Part shown: piece by piece, positions 17,484 through 26,506 of the stretch | Position numbering within the stretch: position 1 is the stretch's first letter | Layout of the letters: the number at the start of each line of letters is the position of its first letter | Source of the DNA: Gemmatimonadota bacterium | GTDB lineage: Bacteria; Gemmatimonadota; Gemmatimonadetes; Gemmatimonadales; GWC2-71-9 | Direction: 5' to 3' | Length of the DNA: 64,000 nucleotides | Assembly (NCBI GenBank): GCA_009692115.1 | Contig: SHZU01000003.1 | Coordinates: 223,079 to 287,078, forward strand | The notes under the pieces: generated by a model | Database searches by the model: none | The model's input: the letters and a program-made list of their open reading frames with translations, nothing else | What the model was told of the DNA's origin: nothing | Made by a program: the position numbers and the translations under genes

Positions 17484-19175
17484 TTAGGCGGGTCCCAAAT
17501 CCTCTTCCCAGAAACACCGGGGGCCCCGGGGGGCGGCGGCGGTTTGCCGCTCGCGATGGCGAAGCTCGACCCGGCGGATCTTGCCGGAAATCGTCTTCGG
17601 CAGTTCGGCAAACTCAATCCGCCGGATCCGCTTGTACGGGGCCACTTTGGCCCGGACGAACCGGAGGATGTCGAGCGCGACTTCGGCCGACTCGGCGAAC
17701 CCGGGCCGGACCGCCACGAAGGCCTTCGGGACCACCAGTCTAACGGGGTCCGGACTCTCCACCACTGCGGCCTCGGCCACGGCCGGGTGTTCGATCAGCA
17801 CGCTTTCCAATTCGAACGGACTCAGCCGGTAGCCCGCGCTCTTGAAGACGTCGTCCGAGCGCCCGACGTACGTGAGGTAGCCGTCCTCGTCCTTGACCGC
17901 GACATCGCCGGTCCGATAGAACCCCTCCTGACGGGCCCGCGTCATCTTGCTCGGATCATCGAGGTAGTCGTCCATCAGGCCGATCGGGGCATCCTCGAGC
18001 GAGACCGAGATCTCGCCGTCGCCACCGTCGGGGCCTTCCTGACCGTCGACGGGGCGGAGCGAAATGCGAAACCCGGGCGCCGGCCGCCCCATCGATCCCG
18101 GTTTGACCGGTTGCCCTGGAAAACTGCCGACCAACAACGTGGTCTCGGTTTGCCCGTAGCCTTCGCGGATCGTCAGGCCCCACGCGGCCGCTACTCGTTC
18201 GATCACTTCGGGATTGAGCGGCTCACCGGCGCTCAGCAGCTCGCGGAGGACCACCGGATAGGCGGCCAGGTCTTCGTTGATCAGCATCCGCCAGAGCGTC
18301 GGCGGCGCGCAGAAGCTGGTGGCGCCGGACCGGACCAACGTCTCGAGGACCGCCTTGGGTTCGGCTCGCGGGTGATCGAACACAATGACGGTGGCGCCCA
18401 TAATCCAGGGGGCGAAGAAACTACTGTAGGCGTGCTTAGCCCAGCCCGGCGAGCTGATATTGACGTGGCGGTCGCCGGGTTTGAGGCCGATCCAGAAGGC
18501 CGTGGTCAGGTGCCCGATCGGGTAACTCTGGTGGCTGTGGAGGACCAGCTTCGGCTTGGCGGTGGTCCCGGAGGTGAAATAGAGCAAGAGCGGATCGGTG
18601 GCCTGGGTTTCGCCTAGGTCGGTCAGGGCGGCGGACTGGTCGGCCACGAGCGACCAGTCCAGCCATCCGGGGGTATGCGGACCGACTAGGATCCGGACCC
18701 CGCCCTGCCCCAACTCCCCGACCTTGCCGGCTCCCTCGGGATCGGTGATGACATGCTTGGCCCGCCCGCGCTGGAACCGGTCTTCGAGGTCGGCCCGGGT
18801 CAGCTGCGGGGTGGCGGGAATGACCACGGCACCCAGCTTGAACGCCGCCAGCATCGCCTCCCACAAGGCTGCGACGTTAGGCAGCATAACTAGAATCCGG
18901 TCGCCCCGCGCGACGCCTTGGTCGCGGAGCAGGTTCGCCGCTTGGTTGGACCGCCGCCGGAGCGCGGCAAAACTGTGGGTAGCCCCGACGCCCGCCGGCC
19001 CGGCAAACACCAGTGCCGCGGTGTCGTTGGCCTCGGCCAGGACGTCGAAATGGTCGAGCGCCCAGTTGAAGCGCTCGAGACGGGGCCAGGCAAAGTCCCG
19101 GACCGCCCGATCGTAGTCGGTGCGGTGGGCCACCAGAAAATCGACGGCCTGCTGGAACGGCGATGACTGAGTCAT
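17484..19175 (-). CDS. Acyl-CoA synthetase (AMP-forming)
   Basis: The enzyme activates a carboxylate to acyl-AMP and then the CoA thioester. The 563 residues show the P-loop-like Y-F-T-S-G-T-T-A-K-P-K (199-209), the A5 motif G-Y-G-Q-T-E-T-T, the A8 hinge region Y-R-T-G-D-V-A and the catalytic Lys motif K-T-I-S-G-K-I-R-R near the C-terminus. Overall it resembles the medium-chain/benzoate-type ligase branch; substrate uncertain. The ATG lies only 3 nt past the 3' end of tRNA-Arg on the same strand, leaving no room for a Shine-Dalgarno outside the tRNA. The N-terminal sequence looks native, so a later start is unlikely. The stop TAA lies within a GCCTAAC heptamer. Confidence 0.92.
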   Translation of the reverse strand: MTQSSPFQQAVDFLVAHRTDYDRAVRDFAWPRLERFNWALDHFDVLAEANDTAALVFAGPAGVGATHSFAALRRRSNQAANLLRDQGVARGDRILVMLPNVAALWEAMLAAFKLGAVVIPATPQLTRADLEDRFQRGRAKHVITDPEGAGKVGELGQGGVRILVGPHTPGWLDWSLVADQSAALTDLGETQATDPLLLYFTSGTTAKPKLVLHSHQSYPIGHLTTAFWIGLKPGDRHVNISSPGWAKHAYSSFFAPWIMGATVIVFDHPRAEPKAVLETLVRSGATSFCAPPTLWRMLINEDLAAYPVVLRELLSAGEPLNPEVIERVAAAWGLTIREGYGQTETTLLVGSFPGQPVKPGSMGRPAPGFRISLRPVDGQEGPDGGDGEISVSLEDAPIGLMDDYLDDPSKMTRARQEGFYRTGDVAVKDEDGYLTYVGRSDDVFKSAGYRLSPFELESVLIEHPAVAEAAVVESPDPVRLVVPKAFVAVRPGFAESAEVALDILRFVRAKVAPYKRIRRIEFAELPKTISGKIRRVELRHRERQTAAAPRGPRCFWEEDLGPA

Positions 19176-19178
19176 GAA

Positions 19179-19252
19179 TGCGCCCGGCAGGAATCGAACC
19201 TGCGACCCACAGCTTAGAAGGCTGTTGCTCTATCCAACTGAGCTACGGGCGC
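19179..19252 (-). tRNA. tRNA-Arg (anticodon TCT)
   Basis: The cloverleaf is complete: acceptor GCGCCCG/CGGGCGC with discriminator A, D-arm A-G-C-T-C-A-G-T-T-G-G-A, anticodon stem ACAGC/GCTGT around loop CTTCTAA, and T-arm GCAGG TTCGAAT CCTGC. TCT reads AGA/AGG arginine codons. The 3' CCA is not encoded; TTC then ATG of the acyl-CoA synthetase follow directly. Confidence 0.97.
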
Positions 19253-19438
19253 CCGTCCCGGTAAAGATGTCGGTACATTTGATGAATGTCGATGCCTTCT
19301 CGTGGGGTCGGGTGCGCAATCGGGGCCCTGGCAGCGGCCGGCGCTTGGCTGGCGCTGGTCGGGCCTTGGCGACACGCTCCACGTCGAACCCGATGAGGCG
19401 ATGCCGGTTCTGGCCGCCTTCGGCGGCCCGACCGCGAC

Positions 19439-19606
19439 CTAGTCGTGGACCGGCACTAACGGAGGCGCCACCAGGTCCTGGGTAACCCGTTCCATCTGGG
19501 CCGGGTTGGCCGGCATCTCCGCTGCTTGGCTCGGCGGGGTTCCCTGGCGCGGCGCGCATCCGAGTACGAGGGCGAGCGCCAACAGGCCGATTGGAGCCTC
19601 GGGCAT
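19439..19606 (-). pseudogene. Truncated copper nitrite reductase/multicopper oxidase-like lipoprotein
   Basis: An ATG with AGGAG upstream opens a 55-codon frame with a lipoprotein signal (A-L-V-L-G-C). It ends M-E-R-V-T-Q-D-L-V-A-P-P-L-V-P-V-H-D, then TAG. Reading through the TAG gives V-A-V-G-P-P-K. The pattern L-V-A-P-P-x-x-x-x-H-[D/E]-Q-V-A-x-G-x-P-K is the N-terminus of NirK-type cupredoxin proteins, so the TAG probably replaced CAG (Gln). No cupredoxin sequence with copper ligands follows before tRNA-Arg, so the gene is truncated. It lies downstream of the metal-efflux operon on the same strand. Confidence 0.5.
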
Positions 19607-19730
19607 GGTACGTCTCCTGGAGCGGGGTTCAGAACTTGATGGCGTAGCCACAATACCCTGCCCGCTATGATGCGAGTGTGAAGGGGCGTCCGATCCGGCA
19701 GTCCGGTCGCCCCGACCAGCTCCAGGTTCC

Positions 19731-20567
19731 CTATTTCACGCCGAAGGTCAACGTGGCCCACTTCGATTGGTGGGTCACCTCATCGGCCTGCTTCGTAACC
19801 TGTCGCATATTGATGAACTTCACGTACCAGGCCCCGGGACTGGTCACGGGAATCGCGATGACGCCGTCCGGTCCCGACCGGTTGCCTTGCTCGGCGATGG
19901 TCCCGCCGCTCGCCGTCCGGGCTCCGTAGGTCACGTACTGGCCGGCCACCGGCTGACCGTCCACCAGAATCCTGACCCGGAGACTCGCGCCCTTCGTGAG
20001 GCTATAGGGATTCTCGAGCGGGACGATCTCGGCCGGATATCCGAGGACGGTCGCGAACCCGCTGGTCCGAGAGTCACCGACCTGCACGATTGACTTGACG
20101 TGTTTTTCGTATCGTTCCTTAGCGCCGGTGGCCAACTCGCCGCTCTTCTCTCGGCGGGCGAGCTCATCCGGAAGGCCGTCCTCCTTGAGGTATTCGTTGA
20201 AGTCTTTGCCATCCATTTCGATGGCGTTTGCCTTGGTCGACACGCCCAATACATAGGTGCCGGCCGCTCCGGCCTTGAAGACCACGCGGCTGGTATCGCC
20301 GGCCGGGTTCCAGGCCGCAGTGTCGATTCGGGTCCGTCCACTGGGCCCCATGATGCTGATATCGGCCAAGCGGACCCGGGCGATGGAGTTCATGCTTTGG
20401 TCGAACGTACCGTTGAGCAGCATCGCCGGGATCGCGGCGTTCGGGGCCACGAAATACTGGGCCGGCTTGAGGAACATGTCGTGGGCCAAGGCCACCACGG
20501 CCGTGAGGGTCACTGCGGCCGCGCCGGCGGCAACGGCCCGGCGGCGTCGAGAAGACTGCGTCATCAT
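19731..20567 (-). CDS. DUF4198 periplasmic protein
   Basis: The 278-residue protein has an N-terminal signal segment (hydrophobic A-A-V-T-L-T-A-V-V-A-L-A) followed by H-D-M-F-L-K-P. This opening, the internal F-K-A-G-A-A-G-T-Y-V-L-G and the closing W-Y-V-K-F-I-N/A-T-L-T-F-G are typical of DUF4198 (NikM-like) proteins. These are often encoded with nickel/cobalt or other metal transport genes; the His after the signal may bind metal. Its ATG overlaps the RND pump stop (ATGA), so it belongs to the efflux operon. A direct role in metal binding is inferred from context. Confidence 0.85.
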   Translation of the reverse strand: MMTQSSRRRRAVAAGAAAVTLTAVVALAHDMFLKPAQYFVAPNAAIPAMLLNGTFDQSMNSIARVRLADISIMGPSGRTRIDTAAWNPAGDTSRVVFKAGAAGTYVLGVSTKANAIEMDGKDFNEYLKEDGLPDELARREKSGELATGAKERYEKHVKSIVQVGDSRTSGFATVLGYPAEIVPLENPYSLTKGASLRVRILVDGQPVAGQYVTYGARTASGGTIAEQGNRSGPDGVIAIPVTSPGAWYVKFINMRQVTKQADEVTHQSKWATLTFGVK

Positions 20568-23500
20568 GGGGCGACTCCTTGAGGGATGTTCGGGGACGAC
20601 AATGCAGCCGAGCGGCGCTCGGCGATCAGATACAGCGCTGGTACGACCAACATATTGAGCGCGGTGGCCGAGAGTAGGCCGCCGAGAATGACAATGGCCA
20701 TCGGGGTTTGAATTTCATTGCCCGGTTTGCCGCCGCCAAGGGCCAGTGGAATCAGGGCCAGTCCGGCGGTCAGCGCCGTCATCAGGATCGCGGCCAGCCG
20801 TTCCTCAGAGCCGCGCTCGACCGCTTCGCGAAGGGGGACGCCGAGCCGCCGGAGGTGGCGGTAGTGGGACAACAGCAGAATACCGTTCCGGGTCGCGATG
20901 CCGAACAGGGTGACGAATCCGACCAAGGACGCCACTGAGACGATCCGAGTGGTGAGAAAGATGGCGGCCACTCCCCCGATCAGGGCGAGCGGCAGATTAG
21001 CCATCGCGAGGCCGGCGATCCGGACCGAGCGAAACTCCGAGTAGAGCAGGAGAAAGATCAACGCAGCAACCACGAGCGAAACCGACGCCAGCACCTGACT
21101 CGACTCGCGTTGAGCTTCGAACTGGCCGCCGTACTCGACGTGGTAGCCCTCGGGCAACCGGACCCCTGACGAGACGATCCGCTGGATGTCGGCCACGGCG
21201 CCACCGAGGTCCCGGTCCGCCACATTTGCCTGGACCACGATCTTCCGCTGGCCGTTCTCCCTCGACACGGTGTTGGGGCCGCGGTCCATCCGGATCGTCG
21301 CCAACTCGGACATCGGAATCGCTCGCCCGGTCGGCGTGGTCACTGCGAGCTGGCCGATCGCCGTGGGATCGGCCCGCAGGAGGTCATCGCCGCGAACCAC
21401 GAGTGCCGTCCGGCGGCCCTCCTCCAGGATCTCTCCGACCTGCTCGCCGCCGAGCGCCACGTCGATGGTCTCGGCGAGGTCGGCGGCCGTCAGGCCGTGA
21501 CGGCTCAAGGCCCCACGGTCCGCGTCGATCCGGAGCTCCGGTACGTCGCTTTGCTGCTCGAGCTGGAGATCGACCAGTCCCCGAACCGGTTTGAGCGCCT
21601 CCTCGACCTGGGTGCCGAGTTCGCGGAGCCGATGGAGATCGGGGCCGAAGATCTTGACGGCGATGTTGGCCCGGGTTCCCGACAGCAGGTGGTCGATCCG
21701 GTGCCCGATCGGCTGGCCGATGGTGATGTTGGTGCCGGGAATCGCCGAAAACTCCAGACGGAGCGCCTCCGACAGGCTTGCCCGGTCGACCTCCGGTTGG
21801 AGGGTGACGTCAATCTCGGCGGCATTGGACCCCTGCGCGTGTTCGTCCAACTCGGCTCGGCCCTGCCGCCGGTCGGTCGAGCGGACCCCCGCCTGCGCTA
21901 GGAGAATGCGCTCGACTCGGTTGCCAATGGCGTCAGCCTCCGCCAGCGACGTCCCCGGTACGGTAACCACCGAGATGGTCAGCGCACCTTCGTTGAATTC
22001 CGGGAGGAATGCCGTCCCGAGGTACGGCATGGCGGCGACCGTCACCGCCAGTGCGACCAGGGCCGAGGCCACCACTCGCCCCGGCGCGTCGAGGACCCGC
22101 GCCAACGTCCATCGATACCGGGCGCCGAGCCACGGGAGCAACCGGCTCTCGCGGGCGTCCGTCGCCGCCGCCGGTAGCAGCAGGTAACAGAGCACTGGGG
22201 TCACCGTCATGGCGACGACCAGGGACGCCAACGTGGCGACCACGTAGGCGATACCGAGGGGCCGAAGCAACCGCCCCTCGACGCTCTCCAGGAAGAACAA
22301 CGGCAGAAACACGATGATGATGATCGCGGTGGCATAGAGGATCGAGGCCCGGACCTCACGAGAGGCGCCATACACCACCCGGAGCGCGGAACGTCCCCCG
22401 GGATTGGCCCGCCATTGGCGGAGCCGCCGAAAGACGTTTTCCACGTCGATGATGGCATCGTCGACCAACACCCCGACGGCGATCGCGAGTCCCCCCAGCG
22501 TCATCGTGTTGACCGCGATGCCGAAGGCGGCCATCGCGAGGATCGCAACCGCCAGTGACAACGGGATGGCCACCACTGAGATCGCGGTGGTCTGCCATCG
22601 GCCGAGAAACGCCAACAGGACGATCACGACCAGGACGGCGCCGTCGCGGAGCGCCAGCGTCACGTTCCGGACCGCCACGCTGATGAAATCGGCCTGCCGG
22701 AACAGATCGGTCTCGATCGTGATGCCCTGCGGCAAGGTGCGACTCAAGTCGGCGAGTGCGGCCTCGAGCCGGTCGGTCAGCTCCAGGGTGTTGGCCCCGG
22801 GCTGCTTCTGCACCGCCATCACCACGCCGGGCTCGGCCTTGATCGACCCGGTGCCGATCTTGGGTGCTGCCCCGATCCGCACGGTGGCGAGCTGCCCAAT
22901 GAGCACCGGCGCTCCGCCCCGGACCGCGACGGCCGACCGCTCGAGGTCCTCGGCGGTTCGGGCGCGCGCCAGCCCGCGGATCGCGATTTCCTGGCCGGAT
23001 GCCGCGTAGATCCCGCCCGAACTGACCGCGCTGGCTCGGCGGGCTGCCGTGGTCAACTCGGCCAGCGTGACACCGGCCCCCCGAAGCCGAGCCGGGTCCG
23101 GAATCACTTGATACTGGCGGACCTCGCCCCCGATCGGGATCACCTGCGCCACTCCCGGCACCGAGAGCAATCGACGGCGGACGGTCCAGTCGGCCGCCGT
23201 TCGAAGCGCCTGCGGATCGGGGCCTCGGAGGCCGACCATCATGATCTCCCCCATCACCGACGACACCGGCGCGAGGACCGGTGCCGCCAGGCCGGCGGGG
23301 AGGGTACTCGAGACGGTTTGGAGTTTCTCGGCCACGATCTGCCGGGCCCGGAAGATCTCCACATCCCACCCAAACTCGACCCAGATGACCGCGATGCCGT
23401 GGGCCGTTGACGAGCGGACCCGCCGAACGCCCGGGGCCCCGTTCATCGCGGTCTCGATCGGGAACGTCACCAGGGTCTCCACCTCTTCGGTGGCCATTTG

Positions 23501-23662
23501 GTGCGCCTCCGCCAGAATCGTCACGGTGGGAGCGGTGAGATCGGGAAACACATCCACCGGGAGTCGGACCGCGGTCCAGGTGCCGGTGCCGACCACCAAC
23601 GCGGCAATAGCCAACACCAGCATCCGGTTCTTGAGCGACCAGGCGATCAATCGATCCAGCAC
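20564..23662 (-). CDS. Heavy-metal-type RND efflux transporter (CusA/CzcA family)
   Basis: The 1032-residue inner-membrane pump has the RND layout: a first helix near residue 12, a large periplasmic loop, a helix bundle about 335-520, a second loop and a C-terminal bundle. The helix-4 motif is V-L-V-D-D-A-I-I-D-V-E-N (399-409), with proton-relay acidic residues D401, D402, D406 and E407. The loop sequence R-T-L-P-Q-G-I-T-I-E-T-D and L-E-Q-Q-S-D-V-P-E-L-R-I-D are HME-family features. It would drive metal ions out with the adjacent adaptor and TolC-type protein. The metal (Cu/Ag, Co/Zn/Cd) cannot be fixed from sequence. DD in helix 4 differs from the single D of classical CusA. Confidence 0.93.
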   Translation of the reverse strand: MLDRLIAWSLKNRMLVLAIAALVVGTGTWTAVRLPVDVFPDLTAPTVTILAEAHQMATEEVETLVTFPIETAMNGAPGVRRVRSSTAHGIAVIWVEFGWDVEIFRARQIVAEKLQTVSSTLPAGLAAPVLAPVSSVMGEIMMVGLRGPDPQALRTAADWTVRRRLLSVPGVAQVIPIGGEVRQYQVIPDPARLRGAGVTLAELTTAARRASAVSSGGIYAASGQEIAIRGLARARTAEDLERSAVAVRGGAPVLIGQLATVRIGAAPKIGTGSIKAEPGVVMAVQKQPGANTLELTDRLEAALADLSRTLPQGITIETDLFRQADFISVAVRNVTLALRDGAVLVVIVLLAFLGRWQTTAISVVAIPLSLAVAILAMAAFGIAVNTMTLGGLAIAVGVLVDDAIIDVENVFRRLRQWRANPGGRSALRVVYGASREVRASILYATAIIIIVFLPLFFLESVEGRLLRPLGIAYVVATLASLVVAMTVTPVLCYLLLPAAATDARESRLLPWLGARYRWTLARVLDAPGRVVASALVALAVTVAAMPYLGTAFLPEFNEGALTISVVTVPGTSLAEADAIGNRVERILLAQAGVRSTDRRQGRAELDEHAQGSNAAEIDVTLQPEVDRASLSEALRLEFSAIPGTNITIGQPIGHRIDHLLSGTRANIAVKIFGPDLHRLRELGTQVEEALKPVRGLVDLQLEQQSDVPELRIDADRGALSRHGLTAADLAETIDVALGGEQVGEILEEGRRTALVVRGDDLLRADPTAIGQLAVTTPTGRAIPMSELATIRMDRGPNTVSRENGQRKIVVQANVADRDLGGAVADIQRIVSSGVRLPEGYHVEYGGQFEAQRESSQVLASVSLVVAALIFLLLYSEFRSVRIAGLAMANLPLALIGGVAAIFLTTRIVSVASLVGFVTLFGIATRNGILLLSHYRHLRRLGVPLREAVERGSEERLAAILMTALTAGLALIPLALGGGKPGNEIQTPMAIVILGGLLSATALNMLVVPALYLIAERRSAALSSPNIPQGVAP

Positions 23663-23671
23663 GATAGCCTC

Positions 23672-25150
23672 CTAGTGCTCGTGGCCGTGGGCGGGCACCA
23701 CGCTGCTCTGCGACGCCAGGCGAATCTGATAGGCGCCGTCGGTGACGACCCGTTCCCCGGCGGCGACCCCGCCCGACACCAGCACCCGACTCGCGTCCCG
23801 CGCCCCAATCGTGATGGTGCGGGCCTCGAATCGCTCGCCGGCGATCTGAACGAACACCGTGGGCCGGCCGTCGAACTCGAGCACGGCCGTGGCTGCGACG
23901 ATCACTCCGCTTCGCGGCCCGCCGACGGGGAGCATCGTCCGCGCGGTTGCCCCGACAAGAATCGCGCCGTTGCGGTTGCCGACTGGATAGAGCACTTCGA
24001 CGGTGCGGGAGACGGAGTCGATGACCGGAGCCACGGCCAGGGCCAGGCCGGTTTCAATCGCCAGACCGGTGCCGTCAATCCTGACACTGGCCGGCCGCCG
24101 CCGATCGAGGGTCGGGGCGATCGCCGCCGGCACCAGGGCTCGGAGCCAAACGACCGCCGGGTCGACGATCGTGAGCAACGGCGCGCCGGCGCTCACTAAG
24201 CTTCCGCCGGTCAGATGCCGGGCGGCGACGATCCCGCCGATCGGTGCCCGGACCGGAACGTTCCCGCCCACCAGTTCGCCGCCGCCGAAGCCGGCCAAGG
24301 CTTCCCGCGCGGCGCGAACCCGGAGCTCGGCCTCGTGGAGCCGCCGGGCTGGTGCCGCCTCGGCGGCTACGAGGCGTTGGGCCCGGGCCTGTTCGTCTTC
24401 CGCTTCGGCCAGACCGGCCCGGGCCGTGGCATACGCGCTGCCGCCATCGCCTAACGCCGGCGACAACGAGGCGATGATCTGGCCGGTGTTGACCCGGGAG
24501 CCGGGAACGAGCGCCGATCCTACCCGGGGGTCGATCGTCCCGGCGAGCGGGGCCGTCACCGTGACCCGACGGCCGGCCGCGGGGACGATCTCACCCGGCA
24601 CCTCCACCGATCCCACCAGGGAGCCCTCCACCGCGAAGGTGGTTCGGAACTCCCTGGTCTTCCACTGTTGCTCCTTGAGAAAGGCGGTTCCCCGCGGTGC
24701 CGGCCCTTCGTCGGGTGCGTCGTCGATCGTGGCATAGACCACCACGTCTCCGGCGGCAATCGAGTCCACGGCCGCCGGACTTCTCACCAGGACCGTGAGC
24801 CGATACCGGCCGGCGGGCCCCGGCGTGAGCGTCGGGCCGAAGATCCCGGGTGATCCTGGCTCACCCTGGACGGCCTCAACTGGGGCTCCGCCGCCCACCG
24901 GGGTGAGTCGCAAGGTGACTTCGCCGCTGGCCAGCGGGGCAAAATCGGTGAGGTCAGTCAGGTGGACGGCGAACTTCGCGGCTTCCCCAGAAATCAAGGT
25001 CGGGTGCTCGAGAAACAACTCGGTCGAGTCGGTCCACCGAGTGATCCGTTCGGTGGCGATCTCAAATACCAAGGCGGGCTCGGGCTTGGCGCACCCCATC
25101 ATCACGGTCATGCTCGCCGCCCCGGCCCAGCGGGTCATCGTGCCTGTCAT
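23672..25150 (-). CDS. RND efflux periplasmic adaptor lipoprotein with N-terminal sandwich domain
   Basis: The 492-residue protein has a lipobox (V-M-M-G-C, Cys20). Residues about 25-150 form a beta-rich region (T-L-I-S-G-E-A-A-K-F-A-V-H-L-T-D) resembling a FixH/YtkA-type sandwich. The linker K-E-Q-Q-W-K-T-R-E-F follows, and then the HlyD/CusB-like barrel-hairpin-lipoyl core (A-L-V-P-G-S-R-V-N-T-G-Q; A-P-I-G-G-I-V-A-A-R-H). It ends in a His-containing tail (A-H-G-H-E-H) of possible metal-binding use. It connects the RND pump to the outer-membrane channel. Its start overlaps the TolC-type gene stop by 4 nt, and the pump follows after 9 nt. Confidence 0.9.
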   Translation of the reverse strand: MTGTMTRWAGAASMTVMMGCAKPEPALVFEIATERITRWTDSTELFLEHPTLISGEAAKFAVHLTDLTDFAPLASGEVTLRLTPVGGGAPVEAVQGEPGSPGIFGPTLTPGPAGRYRLTVLVRSPAAVDSIAAGDVVVYATIDDAPDEGPAPRGTAFLKEQQWKTREFRTTFAVEGSLVGSVEVPGEIVPAAGRRVTVTAPLAGTIDPRVGSALVPGSRVNTGQIIASLSPALGDGGSAYATARAGLAEAEDEQARAQRLVAAEAAPARRLHEAELRVRAAREALAGFGGGELVGGNVPVRAPIGGIVAARHLTGGSLVSAGAPLLTIVDPAVVWLRALVPAAIAPTLDRRRPASVRIDGTGLAIETGLALAVAPVIDSVSRTVEVLYPVGNRNGAILVGATARTMLPVGGPRSGVIVAATAVLEFDGRPTVFVQIAGERFEARTITIGARDASRVLVSGGVAAGERVVTDGAYQIRLASQSSVVPAHGHEH

Positions 25151-26385
25151 CGGACACCCCCGATCTCAGTTGGTCCAGTGGCGGCTGCCAAGTCCGCGTG
25201 GCGTCCGGCAATGGCAGCGTCGAGATCGACTAACGCCGCCTGGGCTTCGTAGTAGGCGCGAACGGCATCGAGCCATTGGGCCACCGGCAACTCGCCCTCG
25301 GCGAACGCCACCGCGATCGCGCGGAGGGCGACGTCGGCGTCCGGCCCGAGGCGGCTCCCAAACACCCGGCGCTGCTCGATCAGCGCCCGAAGACCCGACG
25401 CCAACCGGCGGACCTCTGTCGCGGCATCCCGGTGGAGCCGGTCTCGATCGGCCCTGGCCCGGTCGGCCAACGCTAGCCGACCTGCCGTTGCCTCCGATCG
25501 ACGGTCCCAAAGGGGCAACGGAAACGCGAGACCGGCAACGAAGCCGGTAAACCGCCCCGGGCGGCCGGCGCTTTCCTCGCGCTTGTAACCAGCCGACATG
25601 GTTGGCGTCGGAATCCAATCGCGCGAGCGGGCCGTCGCCTCGGCCGCGGCCGCTGTCACCGTTAGCTCGTTGGCTTGGAGGTCGCCCCGCGTTGGCAATC
25701 CGCTCAAAAGCGAGTCGATGGAGGCGATGGGCCCCTCGGGAGGCAGCGTGTCGACGACCTCGAGTTCAGAGCCCGGCCGGCCAATCAGTGCCGCGAGTTC
25801 GGTCGCGGCGCTATCGGCCCCGAACCGCGCCGCAATCATCGCCGCGGTGTATCGGGCCGCTTCGAGCTCGAGTCGGCGCCGGTCGAAGCCGGATGCGTCG
25901 CCGGCCTCGAACCGGCGACTGACGATCGCGGCCGCCGAGTCGGTCAGCTGCCGGAGCCGGTCGGACAGTGCCGCCCGTCGGCGGGCCGACACCAGGTGGA
26001 CGAAGGATTTCGTTACTCTGGCGTCCAGAAGTTGGGCGGTGCGGGACAGGTCGGCGTCTGCCGCGCGCGCCCGAGCCGAGGCGGCTGACCGCTCGGCGGT
26101 GCGGACCCCCGTCAGCTCAAGCCGTTGTTCGAGATGGATCGTGACTTGTCCGTTGACCCCGTCGGGCCCGCTGGCCCGCTCCCGGCCGAAGACCAAGTTC
26201 GGGTTGGGAAAGGCCCCGGTCTGACGGGCCCAGGCGCCCGCGGCCCGGGCCCCGGCCCGAGCAGAGGCCAACTCGGGGCTGGTGGCACCAGCCAGTTCGA
26301 GGGTTCGGGTCAGCGTTAGGCGTTCCTGGGCCGTCAGGGCTCCCTGCAGGCCAGGCAACATTAGCAACACAATGGCAATTCGCAT
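25147..26385 (-). CDS. TolC-family outer-membrane efflux protein
   Basis: The ATG at 26385 gives 412 residues beginning with a signal peptide (I-V-L-L-M-L-P-G-L-Q-G ending T-A-Q). An in-frame codon 42 nt upstream merely adds a charged leader. Two repeats of long heptad-like helices separated by short strands (N-P-N-L-V-F-G-R-E and P-L-P-L-W-D-R-R-S-E) match the CusC/TolC outer-membrane factor fold. It would form the exit duct of the metal-efflux pump encoded next. It sits second in the operon, after the His-rich small protein. Confidence 0.88.
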   Translation of the reverse strand: MRIAIVLLMLPGLQGALTAQERLTLTRTLELAGATSPELASARAGARAAGAWARQTGAFPNPNLVFGRERASGPDGVNGQVTIHLEQRLELTGVRTAERSAASARARAADADLSRTAQLLDARVTKSFVHLVSARRRAALSDRLRQLTDSAAAIVSRRFEAGDASGFDRRRLELEAARYTAAMIAARFGADSAATELAALIGRPGSELEVVDTLPPEGPIASIDSLLSGLPTRGDLQANELTVTAAAAEATARSRDWIPTPTMSAGYKREESAGRPGRFTGFVAGLAFPLPLWDRRSEATAGRLALADRARADRDRLHRDAATEVRRLASGLRALIEQRRVFGSRLGPDADVALRAIAVAFAEGELPVAQWLDAVRAYYEAQAALVDLDAAIAGRHADLAAATGPTEIGGVR

Positions 26386-26506
26386 GCGGTCTCTCGCGAG
26401 AAGTACTCCGGAACCGGCCGAAACCAACGAAAACCAAGGCCGGAACGGACCGATCAGGTTCGTTCGCGGGCACCCCGACGGGCTCGGGTTCGACTACGAA
26501 CCCGGG

